Assembly: GCA_946894095.1 (NCBI GenBank)
Contig: OX335651.1
Span: forward strand, 3,122,501 to 3,186,500
Origin: Incurvaria masculella
Taxonomy: Eukaryota > Arthropoda > Insecta > Lepidoptera > Incurvariidae
Direction of reading: 5' to 3'
DNA: 64,000 bases
Within the stretch, counting starts at the first letter, position 1. Each line of letters opens with the position of its first letter. Shown here piece after piece: positions 11,746 through 24,341 of the stretch. Position numbers and translations under genes: made by a program. Under the pieces are notes generated by a model. It made no database searches. It worked only from the letters and a program-made list of their open reading frames with translations, and was not told where the DNA came from.

Positions 11746-14700
11746 ATGAACGAACAGCGAAAGAGCAAGTACGAAGGTTCACTCAGCGTACGTATTTCTC
11801 GATGTCTAATTCTGTTGTTGCCTTAACTCCGCTCGCCTGACCTACACGATTACGTGGCTGGACGTAATAATTGCTGGTGCATGTGCACATAGCATGATGG
11901 TAGGCATGCTCTATCAATTCCAGATTCCAGAGACACACAGTGTACAATGTAAGAGCGTATGCTATGTTTTTCGAAATAGGCTACAGAAATTTCAGAAATA
12001 AGAAGCACACACTATTAGAAAATAAACTACCGCGAAGAATAGTTGTCTATTTCCGTGAAAAACTCCTATCACAAACTGAAATCATTTCGTCTAATAAGGT
12101 TTTTTCGCTCTTCCCATAAACGGGGTTAGTATCGATATTCCCAGACAATGGAGAATGACCATATCAAAAGCGCTTCGTTCCAAGTACGTACAAGTTGGTT
12201 TTACGTATACAATTATTTTAAAATAATTATTTCAGTAAATCATTACTAAAAAATGCAGCAGGACATTGAAATTAAAAGTCCATAAGTTGAATAGATTCAT
12301 CGGTAGATTAACAAAAGAATTTCGTAGATGTCAGGCGACAGGTAAATTCTATACGGGCCTGAAAGTACAAACTGGAAACTTATCATAATAAAAATGGTTA
12401 GGTAAAATGTATTGCAATAGCCTTTTTTTGTTTTTAGCTCTTTACTATTCATCACGTTTTTGTTTTATCTAAAAAGGTATCGTCGGTCAAACCATAGAGG
12501 AAAGAAAGTTTGTATGTACGCAAAGTATGTTGTCATTTGACTCCCTTTTAATATTTCAAAAAATATTTATTACTTCGTAAGCGTTCCCATCTTAAAAAAA
12601 CCTACCATGATATTTCTGGGTTCAGCGGTTCCAGACATTTAAAAAGTGTACAATTTTCCCCTCCTTTATACAGTGAAATTTAAAAAACCTTTCTCAGTGA
12701 GCTTTCTCTACCCTAAAAAAAGTAAATAAAAATCTCGTTTCTGAGTTCAGTGGTTCGGAAAATTCGTTATTCGTTTAGTTTAGGTACCAAACTACTGAAC
12801 CGATTTTGATAAAAAAAATATGGGACGACCCTTTCGAACAAAAAAAATATTTCCAAATCGGTCCAGGGGTCTTCAAATCATCTAAAAAAAATAACTAAAA
12901 TATTGTAAATTTGTTGTTTTCAGGTTTAGACTTCATCGAACATGGGGCGGACTTCGAGAAAGCCATCACGGCTACAGGTAACCATATATATTTTAGTTAC
13001 TTCGGGTGGAGTTCACCATCGCTGGTTAATATTATAGTAATGGTTTGTAGATCTCTCTTCTTTATTTTAAAGGGTAAAAATAAACCCGGGTAAATTATAA
13101 AAATGTCACTAACCAGAGATAGTGAACTCCACCCTTATTTGCCAATGTTAAATTGAATTAATAAAAAAAGGAAAAGTTGACCTGCTAATATTAGAGTGTC
13201 ATGCCACTCAGTAATATGTGAGTCCGTTTTCAGTCTATAAAACAAATACAAATTCAATAATTAAAACAAATAACATAGAACTTACTTAATTATCATTCGA
13301 TAAGATTATCTATGTTAGAATTTTACATTTTTTTTGGAATTATGCAATGCATGAATAATTCAAAATTCAAACCAAACACTGTAGATCTATATTATAATTC
13401 TAAGCTATTATAATTCTATAATAAGCGGCAATGAAAACATTGTCCGTGTTTTCCTTCCAGTTCAATGTAGCCGTACTCATAAAGGGAAGGTCCTAGCATG
13501 GCACCTAATTCCTTCGGGAATGTGGAGTATTGGGCTAATATCATAACGGTAGTTGTGTGGTATTAGCCATCCATGTCAGGTTGCATAAAAAAAAGAAGCC
13601 CGGGCGAGCTTAAACCTTACCACCTAGTAGAGGAAGGGAACCTACAGTTTTACATGGATTCCGAACCATAGAGGAGCTCGCATTCGTGACGAAATGCACT
13701 TATCGAACTCAGAAAGAGAAAGAAAGTGGTCCATGTCGGGGCGAGGAATTGAACCTCTGGTTCGCTAGGCCAGTCCCGCGCCACTAGGCTACGGGCCCTC
13801 GAAAAGCTGTGAATTTGGGGTAGGTGCAGAATTGCACCTCATTTCGCGCTTCGTAATCGCACTGCCGGCGTTTAAACTTCATCCACTTCGCAGGCTTCGG
13901 CAAGTTCCACTTCTGTCTGCTCGCCATCACGGGCCTCATCTACGCCAACACCGCCATCGGCATCACGATCGTGTCCTTCGTGCTGCCCGCCGCCACCTGC
14001 GACTTCCAGATGACCTCGGAGGACAAGGGCTGGCTCACCGCCGCGCCCATGCTGGGTGAGTGCACCCCATCATCACTACATAGTATAAAACAAAGTCGCT
14101 TTCTATGTCCCTATATCCCTATATCCCTATGTATGCTTAAGGTGGCCCAACCCGCTCATCTCCCCATACAAAAGGGGAAAGAAGATCACGCCCATATTTC
14201 TTGTCATAGATCTAAAATTTTGCTCAAAATAGCTTTATTTGATCGAACTAGATGTCTGATGACCATTGGCATTGTAAAATTGTGTTTGGTTTCTAAGTTA
14301 TAAGGTCCGAAAGTTCGAATTTTTCGCGCGTTTTATACGATAACTTTGGAGGTGGATTACGCAATGATAAAGTAAGAACATCGTAAAATGATTAGTCATC
14401 AGACATAGCTTATTTAATCAAGATTTATGATCTATTTGGTTTTTGTTAGATTTTTGACTACAGCGGTCGTGGTTTACTTTTAGCTATAAGTTGTTTTGTA
14501 ATTAAAATTTTCGTAAATCTTACCAAATCATACTTTATGCACATTGTCTTTTTTGTGGACATGTTGCATCTTCCTCATCACGGAGCCTGTCTTATTCTTT
14601 GAAACAGAGAAGGTCCCAGAGCGCAACAGCACGGTTTTGTACCGTGCCCGCGAATCAGTTAGGCCCGCCGGGTAGGGCCGCCTTAAATCTTTAAAACTAC

Positions 14701-17700
14701 GCAACAGATTTGAATGCGGTTTTTTTGATAGATAAAATGATTAAAGAGGAATGTTTATATGTATAATAACATCCATTAAATGGTGGAGAAATACTGTTAT
14801 TTTTGAGGTTTCCAATGTGATGTCGTAAAAAATTACATTTTTTCCGCTTACATTGCAAACGCAGGCTGAACCCTAAAAGATTTATCAAAATAATGTACTA
14901 AGTATTGTACACATTGAAAAGGTCTACAAAAAACTCCGCGATGGTATATGTCTATCTCTTATGGATATCCCACAATAACATTTTTTTGTCATTAACTTTT
15001 TACGACAAATAATTGCTAATTTTCGAAGCGATTTTAACCAATACAGCATTAATCCTTATCCAATTAAATACCTTAAATACATTGTTGATTTAATATAGAT
15101 CTATATAGCCCTTTACAGCATATGATTTAAATGAATATTTTACAAAACAAGAATTTTGACAAAAAAATATCGAATGCAAAAAAAAAGTATCCCAAAACCC
15201 ATTAACATGCACTAAAAAGTAAAAAATGATATAATTTATAATTTTTGATTATATTATAATAATATAATTTTTGAACAGTACAATATAAATCAGCACTTGG
15301 TGAAAGACAGGTTAAGTTACGTAAAAACTGAATGATCCGCGGTTCGATCGACTCAGTAAAAAAGAATCCGCAAAGATACTTTACGAGTTTTCCGTATACA
15401 GTAATGAAATTCATAGGTACTTAGATCTAAATGCTACTGCCAAAAAATGTTTGGTAGAACAGTTTAAGGCAAAGAACAAGGACAAAATAAACAGCCTCAC
15501 TCAGTGCAAATAGATTAGAAATAGAGCTTGCTTAACTAACAAAGTTGCTCATCCAATAATATGTATAGTATTCGTATTCTCTGGTGTAAAAGCCATCGTC
15601 AACTTTACAACATAAAATGATGCTGCAGGCATGGTGATTGGCTCCTACTTCTGGGGCTGCCTGGCTGATACGAAAGGTCGCAAGGTGGTGCTGGTATCCG
15701 CGCTGCTCATTGACGGCTTCATCGGTATCTTGTCCTCCGGTGTTCAGCTCTTCTACGTCTTTATGGCTTGCCGGTTCATCAACGGATTCTCGTGAGTATT
15801 CTAACTCTGCATTGACTTAATTTGATAATGCATCACCAGAATTATCTGAGCTGTGACTTGTTAATCCAAGTTGTGCTATGTATATTCATCCCTTTTTCTC
15901 GGAATTCGTTTGGTTTTACAAAATCAGTATCAGGTATCCAGCTAGACTGACATAAGTCATTGAGTAATCCTGCGCAAATATTAAACCACTATAGTATAAT
16001 GGATCATCTAACCTAACCTAACCTAACTGACCCTAATTAAAAAGAACTTTAGTCGACTTCGTTGGCTTTCCATCAAAGTTTCGTGTATATCGTGTAAGCA
16101 GATAAGTAACGTATTCATAGCATTCCCAACGCAGCTGCAACATTCTTAACGTGGACTTTCGATTTCTGGACAAGAATAATTTAAGTTTTCGAGCTCTAGC
16201 AGAATCTGAACGCGATCGTGTTGCAGGGTTGCTGGAGCCATGGGTATTTGCTTCCCCTATCTCGGCGAGTTCCAGCCCACCAAGTACCGAGAGAAGATTC
16301 TGTGCTGGATGGAAATGTTCTGGACTTTGGGTGTCATCCTTTTACCCTGTAAGTTTACCCTAGTTTTTTTAGGTGAGCTTGTTTGATAGAATTCTCGGTA
16401 ATTATGCTGACGAATTTATTATAAATTATTAGGCATCATCACTCGCTGGTTCTCATCCTGTACTACAAATTGGGGATGCTACAAAACGATAAGTGGAAGA
16501 CGGTCTCCAAAATTCTACAGAAGTACATTTGCATACAGAGGTACTTTGCATGCACGAACATCTCCTGAATATTTTTGGGCGCAATAAAAATTAGCCAAAG
16601 ATAAAGATAGCCAGCCGATTACACCCTGTGTACAGATTTATAAACATTATATTTCTGCTTTCCACGGTGACTCGCAGTCTTTGGAAGCAATACCTTGAGA
16701 TTTTCTCACCGTGCTTATCAAACTTCTCTGGAGAACAAATCCTGTCCTAGGCTTTTACTATTAAGATCAGCGCTGAGTCAGTCAGTCACTTGTGGTTAGA
16801 GCTGGACAAACAAATGATCTGTCCAATTGAGCCATACAAAAGCCTAGGTTTAATCCTGGTATTTCTAAGCATCTAAACAATTTACTCTTAATTGCAGTGA
16901 TCGCGTGGAGCATCATCCCTATCCAGGGAATCCGGCTGGAGGCGACCGGCTTCTCCTACGACTCGTGGAACTGGTTCGTGGCGGCGTGCGGCGTGCCCTC
17001 GCTGTGCCTCGGATTCTGGCTGCTCACGTTCCCCGAGAGCCCCAAGTTCATGATGGAGTGCGGTGACTACGACGAGGCGCTGGCCGTCCTCAAGGGTGTC
17101 TACAAGCAGAACACCGGCGACGACCCCGAAAACTATCCGGTGAGTCTCGAAGATCTATGACATGGAGTTAGGTAGGTTTAGTAGTATTATTAGTATAGGT
17201 ACCACAAGGAAATAATGTATTTAAGTAGCTTCTAGCTCAGGGGTCCTAATTCTCATACCAAAAGACCAATGTATTGCAAGAACGTATATGTTTTTCATGC
17301 ACCACTTCTTTCTCTTTCTGAGTTGGATAAATGCATTTTGTTATGAATGCGAGCCATAGTTCCGAATCCACGTAACACTGTGGGTCCCCCATTAGGTGGT
17401 AGGCTTAACCCCTCCCGGATTGGTAATTCCTCCCCCATCGTATTGGATGAAAAGACGATAGAAATTCGAAGGAAACATTGTCCGTGTTTACATCCTATTC
17501 AATGTATCCGTGCTTACGAAGGGAAGTTTCTGCTATGACATCTAATTCCTTCGAGAATACAGTGTGTTGGGCTAATACCATGACGGTCGGTGTAGTATTA
17601 TTATTCCATGTCCAGTGACATAAAACTATTTATTTATATAAGTTTATTACACTCAAAAAAAACTCGGGAAAAAGGTACAACTTAATGCCGGAGGCATTTT

Positions 17701-20700
17701 CTACCAGTCTACATTTGGGTATCGTGAGTAGTGCGAGTAGTAACTATGGAGAAATAGCTTTAGATGAATCATAATTTCTACACAATATACAACAAATACA
17801 CACTATACTTAAACCTAAATATATAACCTATATAACTGTACATAAATATAACTACATAGATAACAATAAATAAATACTAAATACTACATACTACATATAT
17901 ATATATTATAAAAACAAATAAAAGATGATACTTAATACAATATAATTAAAAGGAAAAAAAAATATTGGCAAAAGAAATATAAAATAAAAATAAATTCTGA
18001 CAAACTTAATGAAGTGTGAGGGAGAAAATTAAAGAAATCATAAAGACAGAAAATAAGCTTTAAGATCTTTTTTAAAAACATTAAAAGATGGGGAATTTCG
18101 TAAATGGGGTGGTAGCTGATTCCACTGACTCGCAGGGTGCACTGCACTGCATCATAAAACTACTGCATCATATTCTGGTCTAGTTATCAATTCAAGGAAG
18201 AATTACGGAAAACAACAAGTAATAATAATCCTCGTTTATTGGATGTTTAAAAAGACATTGTTCAACATTCATAGCTAGTAACTCGGAGAACTCTCCATGT
18301 CCGTAAGACTGACAAGGACTTTTCTCTATTCGCAGATTAAGAGCCTTAAAGAAAAGGCTCGCACGGTGTCGGTGGTGTCGCAAGGCTCTCAGAAATCTGT
18401 GCGCAGCCTGAGCATGCGCAAGCCCAAGGACCTCAAGCGGCTGTTCAGCGAAATCTGGGACCAGACCAAGCAGCTGTGTCGACCGCCGTACAGAAAATAC
18501 ACCATACTCACCTGCATCATCCAGTTCGGCCTGACTACCAGGTGGGTGTTGGACCTCTTACTAGGTGGCTGATAAGGTAAAGCCGGCCGGTTTGGTACCA
18601 TCGAGTTGGTTAAAAAGATGTTCGAGACGGCAATGAAAAATGTTCCGTGGTCTCCATCCCGTTCAATGTAGCCGTGCCCACCAAAGGCACCAAGTCACCA
18701 AATGAATACGGGATACGGTTTGTTGAACTAATAAAATGACGGTGGGCCATCCATGTCCAGTTAAATCAAAAAACCATTCCAACCTCTTAACCCCAGGATG
18801 AAATAGTTAATCGAGCAGATGCAGAAATGAGCAGATTTATTTTTGGTATGACACTGATTTCGTCTGAAGTAGGATACCCCTACAATGGATCCGATCCGTT
18901 GTTTATTAGGTACTGATTTCGTTCATGAATGCTACTCCAAGGCATTTTCGATTGCAACTCAACCGTCTGCTCGTTCCGCAGCTACTACACCCTCATGATC
19001 TGGTTCCCCGAGCTGTTCAACCGGTACGAGGAGTACGAGACGCAGTTCCCCAACACGACAGCGTCCGTTTGCGACGTGTCCGGCGTGGTGGTCGAGGAGG
19101 ACGCGTCCAACCCGTTCGGCTGCGGCGAGACCATCCAGCCGAGCGTCTTCCTGCACACGCTCATCGTCGGCCTCGCCTGCATCCCCACCAGCCTGTGGCT
19201 GCCGCTCTGCGTGCACAAGCTCGGTGCCAAGTTCTTCCTGAGTGAGTCCAATCTGCATGCATACCTTCTTATTGGTGCCAGTTTTCCCGAGATTTATTTT
19301 GAAATGACGATTAACCCCGGTTTTCACCACCTACCTAAACATACCTAAAATCCGATGGTTAACTTTCGATTCTTATTTCTATGGCGTAAATAAAAGATAA
19401 CTTTGGGATTTTTGTACCTGGCAACGGGCGTAAATCTACAATAGCACCGGTTCCTAGACCAGTTTGCATACATTTGTCCGATTCTTCTTTACCAGCTAAC
19501 CTACTTTAAATCTACGCTTTTAACCTTAACGGTTTCTCTGATATCTTCAAACGAATGACGATGTTCAAATCAAATATTTTGAGCCGATTTTAGAAATCTG
19601 AAGCATGATTCTTGGTCGTTGTGTCCAGTCAGTAATGTATATTTTGTCAAGGCCACCTGACTTTAGCTGAATACGTGAGAACCTATTTGGAAACATCCAG
19701 AATGTTGGATAAATGAACAGCGAAATAAAGATGCTTATTAAAAGTTAATTTTTTTGCTTACCGCCACAGGGAAGTAACTTAATGGTATGTATTTATGAAT
19801 ATTCTACTATTAGTTAGAATTATGTACTCATGTACATACTAAATTTACCTACTACATTTTTTCATACTTGTTAATAAATTCTCCAGTTTGTAGTACATAA
19901 ATAATCCATTGCATCTCAGGTGGAGATGTAATAAGGGTTATGTGGAGGGAGGATAATCATCCCCAGAAGTCCCACACTAACTCCACGCACATTCAGTTTT
20001 CAGTTTGAGCTTCGCCGGCGTCGTGACGGTGGGCCTTTACTTCGTGCAGAACTCCACGCAGAACCTCGTGCTGTCCTGCATCTTCGAGGCGCTCACCTCT
20101 CTCGCCATCTCGCTCGTCTTCTGCGTGCTCGTCGATCTATTCCCCACTAATCTTAGGTGAGGAAGGCTTTAAAATGCTCGCGTGTCAGTTCATAGCAGTG
20201 TGCTGGTGCCATGAAGGTGCAGAATTTGACTTCTTCACCTCCATGGCTGGTGTCCCCAGGATGTGAAACAGTTTGAGAAACTATAATATAATATGTGTTT
20301 GACAAAGATAGAAAAAGATTATATAGTTATGTTAGGGTGTTTTGACGTTTAGAATGAAAGAATGCCAAAACAAATGTGCAGAGAGGATTTTGGTGGAACT
20401 AGCATGCCCAGATGACCGAGAACAACTTCACATGACTGTAGATGTAGGTGTATATTAGAAGAGTATTTAGGAAGAGATGCATGCCTGTTGAAAAAGCGAA
20501 AGACTTCAAAGTGGACATCAGAACTGGAACGCTACTTGCAAGACTTCTAATATGTCGTCCAGTTAAAAGTCAACTGAATTGACTTGAGTTGAATTCTGAC
20601 TGTACGATGTGTCGGAAGTCCTCCTGAACCAGTTCACAATGTAGTGGACGAAACCTCGTCAGCTAACCTTCACTGATAAGCGGAAAATTTGGTGAGCGCA

Positions 20701-21796
20701 GTAAATGCAGACAGTGCAATAGTTAGATGAATGGCGATGATGGCTTGCTTACACGTAGACGATCACGCAGAATAATGATCCTGAAACATCGAGCATAAAA
20801 AAGTTAGGATTCCAACATCAATGATTTCGTAATATCCACTTACCATAATAGCGAATCTACGATTTCGCGAAAAATTCATTCAGAATGAAATTGATAGGTA
20901 ATTGAGAGATCCAGTTAAGAACACAATATTGATGCAACAACAAGGGGCTTTTATTAGTGTTATACCTATATAGTATTGCGCCATTTACTTCACAAGCTCC
21001 AAAACATTGTTCCCCTAAAGACGTGTGCTGTGGTTTTGCAGGGTGATGGCGGCAGCACTGTCGCTGACAGCGGGTCGAGGCGGTGGTCTAATCGGCAACC
21101 TCGGCTTCGGTTTCCTCATCGACCTCAACTGTGTGGTTCCTATCGTGCTCTTCGGAGCGCTGCTCTTCCGTGAGTATTATTGGTACATGGTAGACATCGA
21201 TTAGTAGAGAAAAGTGCTATGTAACCTAACCGCAAAATAAGTAAACTATACGGTTTAATACCAAGAAAGTACGTAGCTTTTAGCGACGATTATATGTATG
21301 AAGAATACGCTGGGAAGTAAGATATTATTTAAAGAACAACTAACTTCATTTATAAGTTGAATGGAAAGCTGGACCAGAACCAGCAAGAATTAATAAATTG
21401 CTTACTGATTCGAGTCTACCTTTGCACAATGTTTATAAAATAGATTTTTTACAGCTTATTTTAGAATGACAATGTTTCTTTTAGGTCTATTCTAATTGAT
21501 TACAAACCAATATTGTTAGTCTCAAAATATTCACACATTTTAAGGTTAGGTTATAAATGCCATCGGATGATGGTTAGCATCACTAAATAAAATTTAACCC
21601 GTTACCACAGGTGTTGGTTCAAGTGATTGACATATTTAAAAAAAGTATTTTCTGATTACTTCTAACACTTTTAAATACCTACTGAGAAAATCCTAATTTA
21701 TTTGCTCATTGCAATCAACATACCTATGTTATGATTCCAGTTGCTGCATTCCTATGCTTCTTCCTGCCAAAGACCGGGCAAGAAGCGCTCGACTAA
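11746..21796 (+). CDS. SV2-like major facilitator superfamily transporter
   Basis: Exons: 11746-11776 (candidate), 12924-12977, 13894-14055, 15629-15791, 16227-16348, 16898-17139, 18336-18541, 18982-19241, 19997-20156, 21042-21169, 21741-21796. All phases join and give about 527 aa ending in TAA. The protein begins (after the candidate MNEQRKSKYE) GLDFIEHGADFEKAITATGF, typical of SV2 / organic-cation-transporter-like MFS proteins. The MFS motif GCLADTKGRK lies in the loop after TM2. Clear membrane helices include LLAITGLIYANTAIGITIV, VVLVSALLIDGFIGIL and LAISLVFCVLVDLFP. After FPESPKF comes a cytosolic loop of about 110 residues with charged SRS-type stretches, then a large loop after TM7 containing NTTASVCD and CGETIQ. 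Substrate is unknown; SV2 relatives act in secretory-vesicle or plasma membranes. Exon codons are strongly G/C-ending. The donor of the first exon (G|GTTCAC) is poor, so the start is the least certain part. Confidence 0.88.
11788..12923 (+). other. intron 1 of the transporter (if exon 1 is right)
   Basis: No internal gene. 12540-12880 holds a degraded lepidopteran-type repeat recognisable by CTGAACCGATTTTGATAAAA and related blocks (compare CCGATTTTGATAATTATT near 63300). Confidence 0.4.
13425..13592 (+). repeat. SINE family B 3' half, forward arm of an inverted pair
   Basis: GTCCGTGTTTTCCTTCCAGT, TCCTAGCATGGCACCTAATT and TTAGCCATCCATGTCAGG, then an A-rich end. The next copy follows a few bases later in opposite orientation, with only a short spacer, just upstream of transporter exon 13894-14055. 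Confidence 0.7.
13596..13803 (-). repeat. SINE family B with tRNA-like head, reverse
   Basis: Read on the minus strand it starts GGGCCCGTAGCCTAGTGGCG (box A-like TAGCCTAGTGG) and carries AGGTTCAATTCCTCG (box B) about 45 bp later. Then come the linker (CTTTCTTTCTCTTTCTGAGT), ATGGTTCGGAATCCATGTAA and the body start. This is the clearest tRNA-type RNA polymerase III head in the window. Confidence 0.75.
14141..14682 (+). mobile_element. TTAA-flanked non-autonomous element, family C copy 2
   Basis: 542 bp, flanked by TTAA at 14137-14140 and 14683-14686. It is nearly collinear with 2573-3115 along its whole length. Ends are GGTGGCCCAACCCGCTC and GGGTAGGGCCGCC, complementary in part. It lies in transporter intron 3, 85 bp after the exon, preceded by a CCCTATAT-type microsatellite. 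Confidence 0.8.
14687..15628 (+). other. rest of transporter intron 3
   Basis: AT-rich; no gene. An isolated AATCAGCACTTGGTGAAAG near 15287 resembles one end of the small MITE at 57862-58011. Confidence 0.35.
15792..16897 (+). other. transporter introns 4 and 5
   Basis: Apart from exon 16227-16348 nothing is coding. 16011-16030 is a short CTAACCTAACCTAACCTAA tract (complement of TTAGG-type repeats). Confidence 0.4.
17228..17632 (+). repeat. SINE family B, tRNA-head type, near full length
   Basis: Diverged head (TAGCTCAGGGGTCC near 17233), linker (CACTTCTTTCTCTTTCTGAG, GAATGCGAGCC), AGTTCCGAATCCACGTAA, body (AGGTGGTAGGCTTAACCCCT) and 3' end (ATTCCATGTCCAGTGACATA). Located in the intron after exon 16898-17139. 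Confidence 0.65.
17640..18335 (+). other. rest of transporter intron 6
   Basis: A/T-rich with ACATA/ATAAATA simple repeats around 17780-18000. No gene. Confidence 0.4.
18545..18772 (+). repeat. SINE family B abutting a splice donor
   Basis: Body block GGACCTCTTACTAGGTGG starts within about 10 bp of the donor of exon 18336-18541 (GTGGGTGTT). Central (CCGGCCGGTTTGGTACCATC) and 3' (GGGCCATCCATGTCCAGTTA) blocks follow. Confidence 0.65.
19242..19996 (+). other. transporter intron 8; no other feature
   Basis: No repeat or gene recognised. The splice sites on each side are good (A|GTGAGT; ACATTCAG|TTTTC). Confidence 0.5.
20157..21041 (+). other. transporter intron 9; no other feature
   Basis: Some GC-mixed sequence but no sustained frame or recognised repeat. 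Confidence 0.4.
21170..21740 (+). other. transporter intron 10; no other feature
   Basis: AT-rich, no gene or repeat boundary seen. Confidence 0.4.
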
Positions 21797-22500
21797 GCTC
21801 CACCACGAACTTCGCAAGTGTCATCCTGAACCAAACTAGTTACTCTACTGCAACGACATCACAGACAGTGAATGTCTAGGGAGTCACCCAGCCTTCCAGT
21901 GCTCACGGCGAACCAAATATTCACCGAGTTGGTCACTCGGACAAGTAGGTAGTATTAGTCAAAGGAGGCACGCAGTGTAAAACGTCTACCATTAAGGGTC
22001 GAGCAGACTTTTACGTGCAAGGCAGACTTAGTGAGTGTCCGAGGACAGAGGGTAGAGATGGCAACACCAGTTCTGCGGTGACATATTCGGGACTCCACTC
22101 CTGATCTACCGCTCGACTTTTGTTTGCTGACAAAATAGATAGATTTTACGGTATTTTTACCTGTACGGGTAAATATGTCAACGCTCCCGGTGGAGAACTG
22201 CTAATTCCCATCGAGGGTTATGCTTAGTCAAAACACCCAAACCAGTTGTCGATATTGTACATAAGATTAATATTTATTTCTAGTTGTATGTTCTATCACA
22301 GTGGCGCTAGTGCCCTCAAGGAGAACTGTCGAACAGATAGAACAAAATAATTGAAACGGAATTGATGAAGCGTCTAGATAAATAAGCCTGCGATGGATAT
22401 ATAGTATTGCTCATTAGATTGTACTGCATTCCAGTATTAAGTTACCTTTTTAAATGAATTGTAATGTCGCTGTTAATTTATTAAACATTTTAAATAATGT
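21797..22500 (+). other. probable 3' UTR of the transporter gene
   Basis: Follows the TAA at 21794-21796. A poly(A) signal ATTAAA is at 22480-22485 with a T/GT-rich stretch (ATGTATTTCGTTGTTTAATT) after it. Confidence 0.5.
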
Positions 22501-23924
22501 ATTTCGTTGTTTAATTTTCAGTGGATTTCCCTCTACCATTTTCAGTTTCTGCAAATGAACTCGTCAAAATTACATTAAGATGATGCATAGTAAGTGCTCT
22601 GAAACTGGAAAAAAATTCAGCACTGGTCCTTTTATGTTCGAGTATGTTCAATTATTTTCGTCGTTGCACCGAAAATGCAGTCATAGTCCATAATCCCTTC
22701 CTGTCATTTTGATTCGACCTTAGATTAAAAGGAAATTTTCCAATCTTAGATATGTCCATTTCAACATTTCTGTGCATACATTACTGTGCGCCACTTTCCG
22801 TCATGGGTAGAAATAATATTAGTGCTATGTTCTAAAGTGACAGCACATTGATAATTTGATGTAAGTACCTATTTAATGAATACCACGTTACCGTTATCTC
22901 GACAGATAACGGTAATATCGGAGCTTTCGGTGTCATCAGGTTTTCAGAAATCTGATTATAGTGCTTCAATGTAGATGTTGTTGGATACCTCAAATCAATG
23001 AGTTAACTTTAATGTCGTAACCATTAAATACATAAAATTATTAAGTAGTGGATAACCTCAAATCAATTATTTAACGGTAATGCTGTATCCATTAAATACA
23101 TAAAATTGTTAAAACTCAGAAATCTACTAAGGGCACCCAGCTAGCGTCCCCATATTGTTATACATTGTTAAGATAAAAAGGCAATTTTTTATAGAATTTC
23201 ACTTATAATATAATATCAATAATAATATAATGGGAGACCAGTGGTCTCCTAGTGGTACAACCGGCGTTAACTCAATAAAAAAAAAACCGGGCAAGCATGC
23301 ATGTATGTGCCAAGGGTCCCGTCACTGTTGGCTTCAGAAATGTAGTGCTTTTCTATTGTTTTGAGCAAAAGTAATAGGTTGGTGCACAACTCTATAAGTG
23401 TACCTGTATTGGCTTTTTTTTTTATTTTTCAACAACCGTTTATAGGAAAACAATTCGAGACAATTTGCGGGAGACCGAATACCGGAGCCAAAAATTTTTT
23501 TTCTTTTTGCGACGACACCCTAAAAACACCAGTGGCAGTACCGCTCGTTGAGATGCAATCACAATCACGTATCAAATCAGAGTTGTAAGGTTGGCAGCGT
23601 TTGTTGGTAATACTCAGATCAGGTGTTTTCAAGAAAAAAAATCCCACCCTTTCCAATCATGCAATAAAAACCTAAGATTACCCAAAAAACAAGACAGGCT
23701 GTGCTACACTTTAAAATAAAACTTTAACATTCAGAAATTTGCAATTGAAAGCGTATGAAGTATTTATGAGAGATATTGATAAACATTTCATTTATAAAAG
23801 CATTCATTTATTAGTTTTAAACATATATCACAATAACGTTATATTAGCTTCACTAAATTCATAGATAGATACAGTTCACGTGAGATGATAACGAAAATAG
23901 GAGGACAAAACTCGTACCTACATA
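22501..23924. other. intergenic; one small tandem duplication
   Basis: At 22983-23047 and 23050-23110 two diverged units share CCTCAAATCAAT and CCATTAAATACATAAAATT. Paired short frames on both strands at 23361-23656 have no motif. Otherwise nothing. Confidence 0.4.
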
Positions 23925-24339
23925 CGAGGGGTTACCCAAAAGAAAGCAGACTGATGTTGTATCGTGCGGAGATTTTGAAGTTGCGATTCTGCCGGTAGGA
24001 GTGTATAGGTCGCTTTACTAGCGCACTTGTAGCTGTATTATATTTCTCTATCTTGCTCTTGAAGTATACACTATCACTTCTACAACACTACAACAAGAAA
24101 TATTACTTCTCGAACAAACTAACTCGACTTTACTTCCCTGAATGAAGAGAACAGAAAGAAAAGTTTTTTGCCGACACGGCAGAGGCGCTCTCAGGCATTG
24201 AAGATAATTTTTTTTATGTTTTTTCTTACAAATTTAAACGTCTTAACCATCGGAGAGTTGTTTGAAGGGGATTAAAGGTATTTTGTATAAAAAATATATA
24301 AATACAACAAAAAAAATGAAAATTTTGGGTGACCCCTCA
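23925..24339. mobile_element. mariner-like MITE
   Basis: 415 bp with terminal inverted repeats GAGGGGTTACCCAAAA on the left and TTTTGGGTGACCCCTC on the right (one mismatch in 16), flanked by TA on both sides (23923-23924, 24340-24341). A TA target site and this repeat type indicate the Tc1/mariner superfamily. No transposase frame survives inside, so it is non-autonomous or internally deleted. Confidence 0.75.
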
Positions 24340-24341
24340 TA

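Noticed and set aside
16795..16865. tRNA-like pattern (GTGGTTAGAGCTGG ... GGTTTAATCCTGG)
   Set aside because: A- and B-box-like words are present but arms do not pair into a cloverleaf, and no family B body follows; probably a decayed SINE head or chance.
18925..19348. Four overlapping long frames on both strands
   Set aside because: Only one frame continues the transporter across splice sites 18982 and 19241; the others are shadows created by its GC-rich codons.
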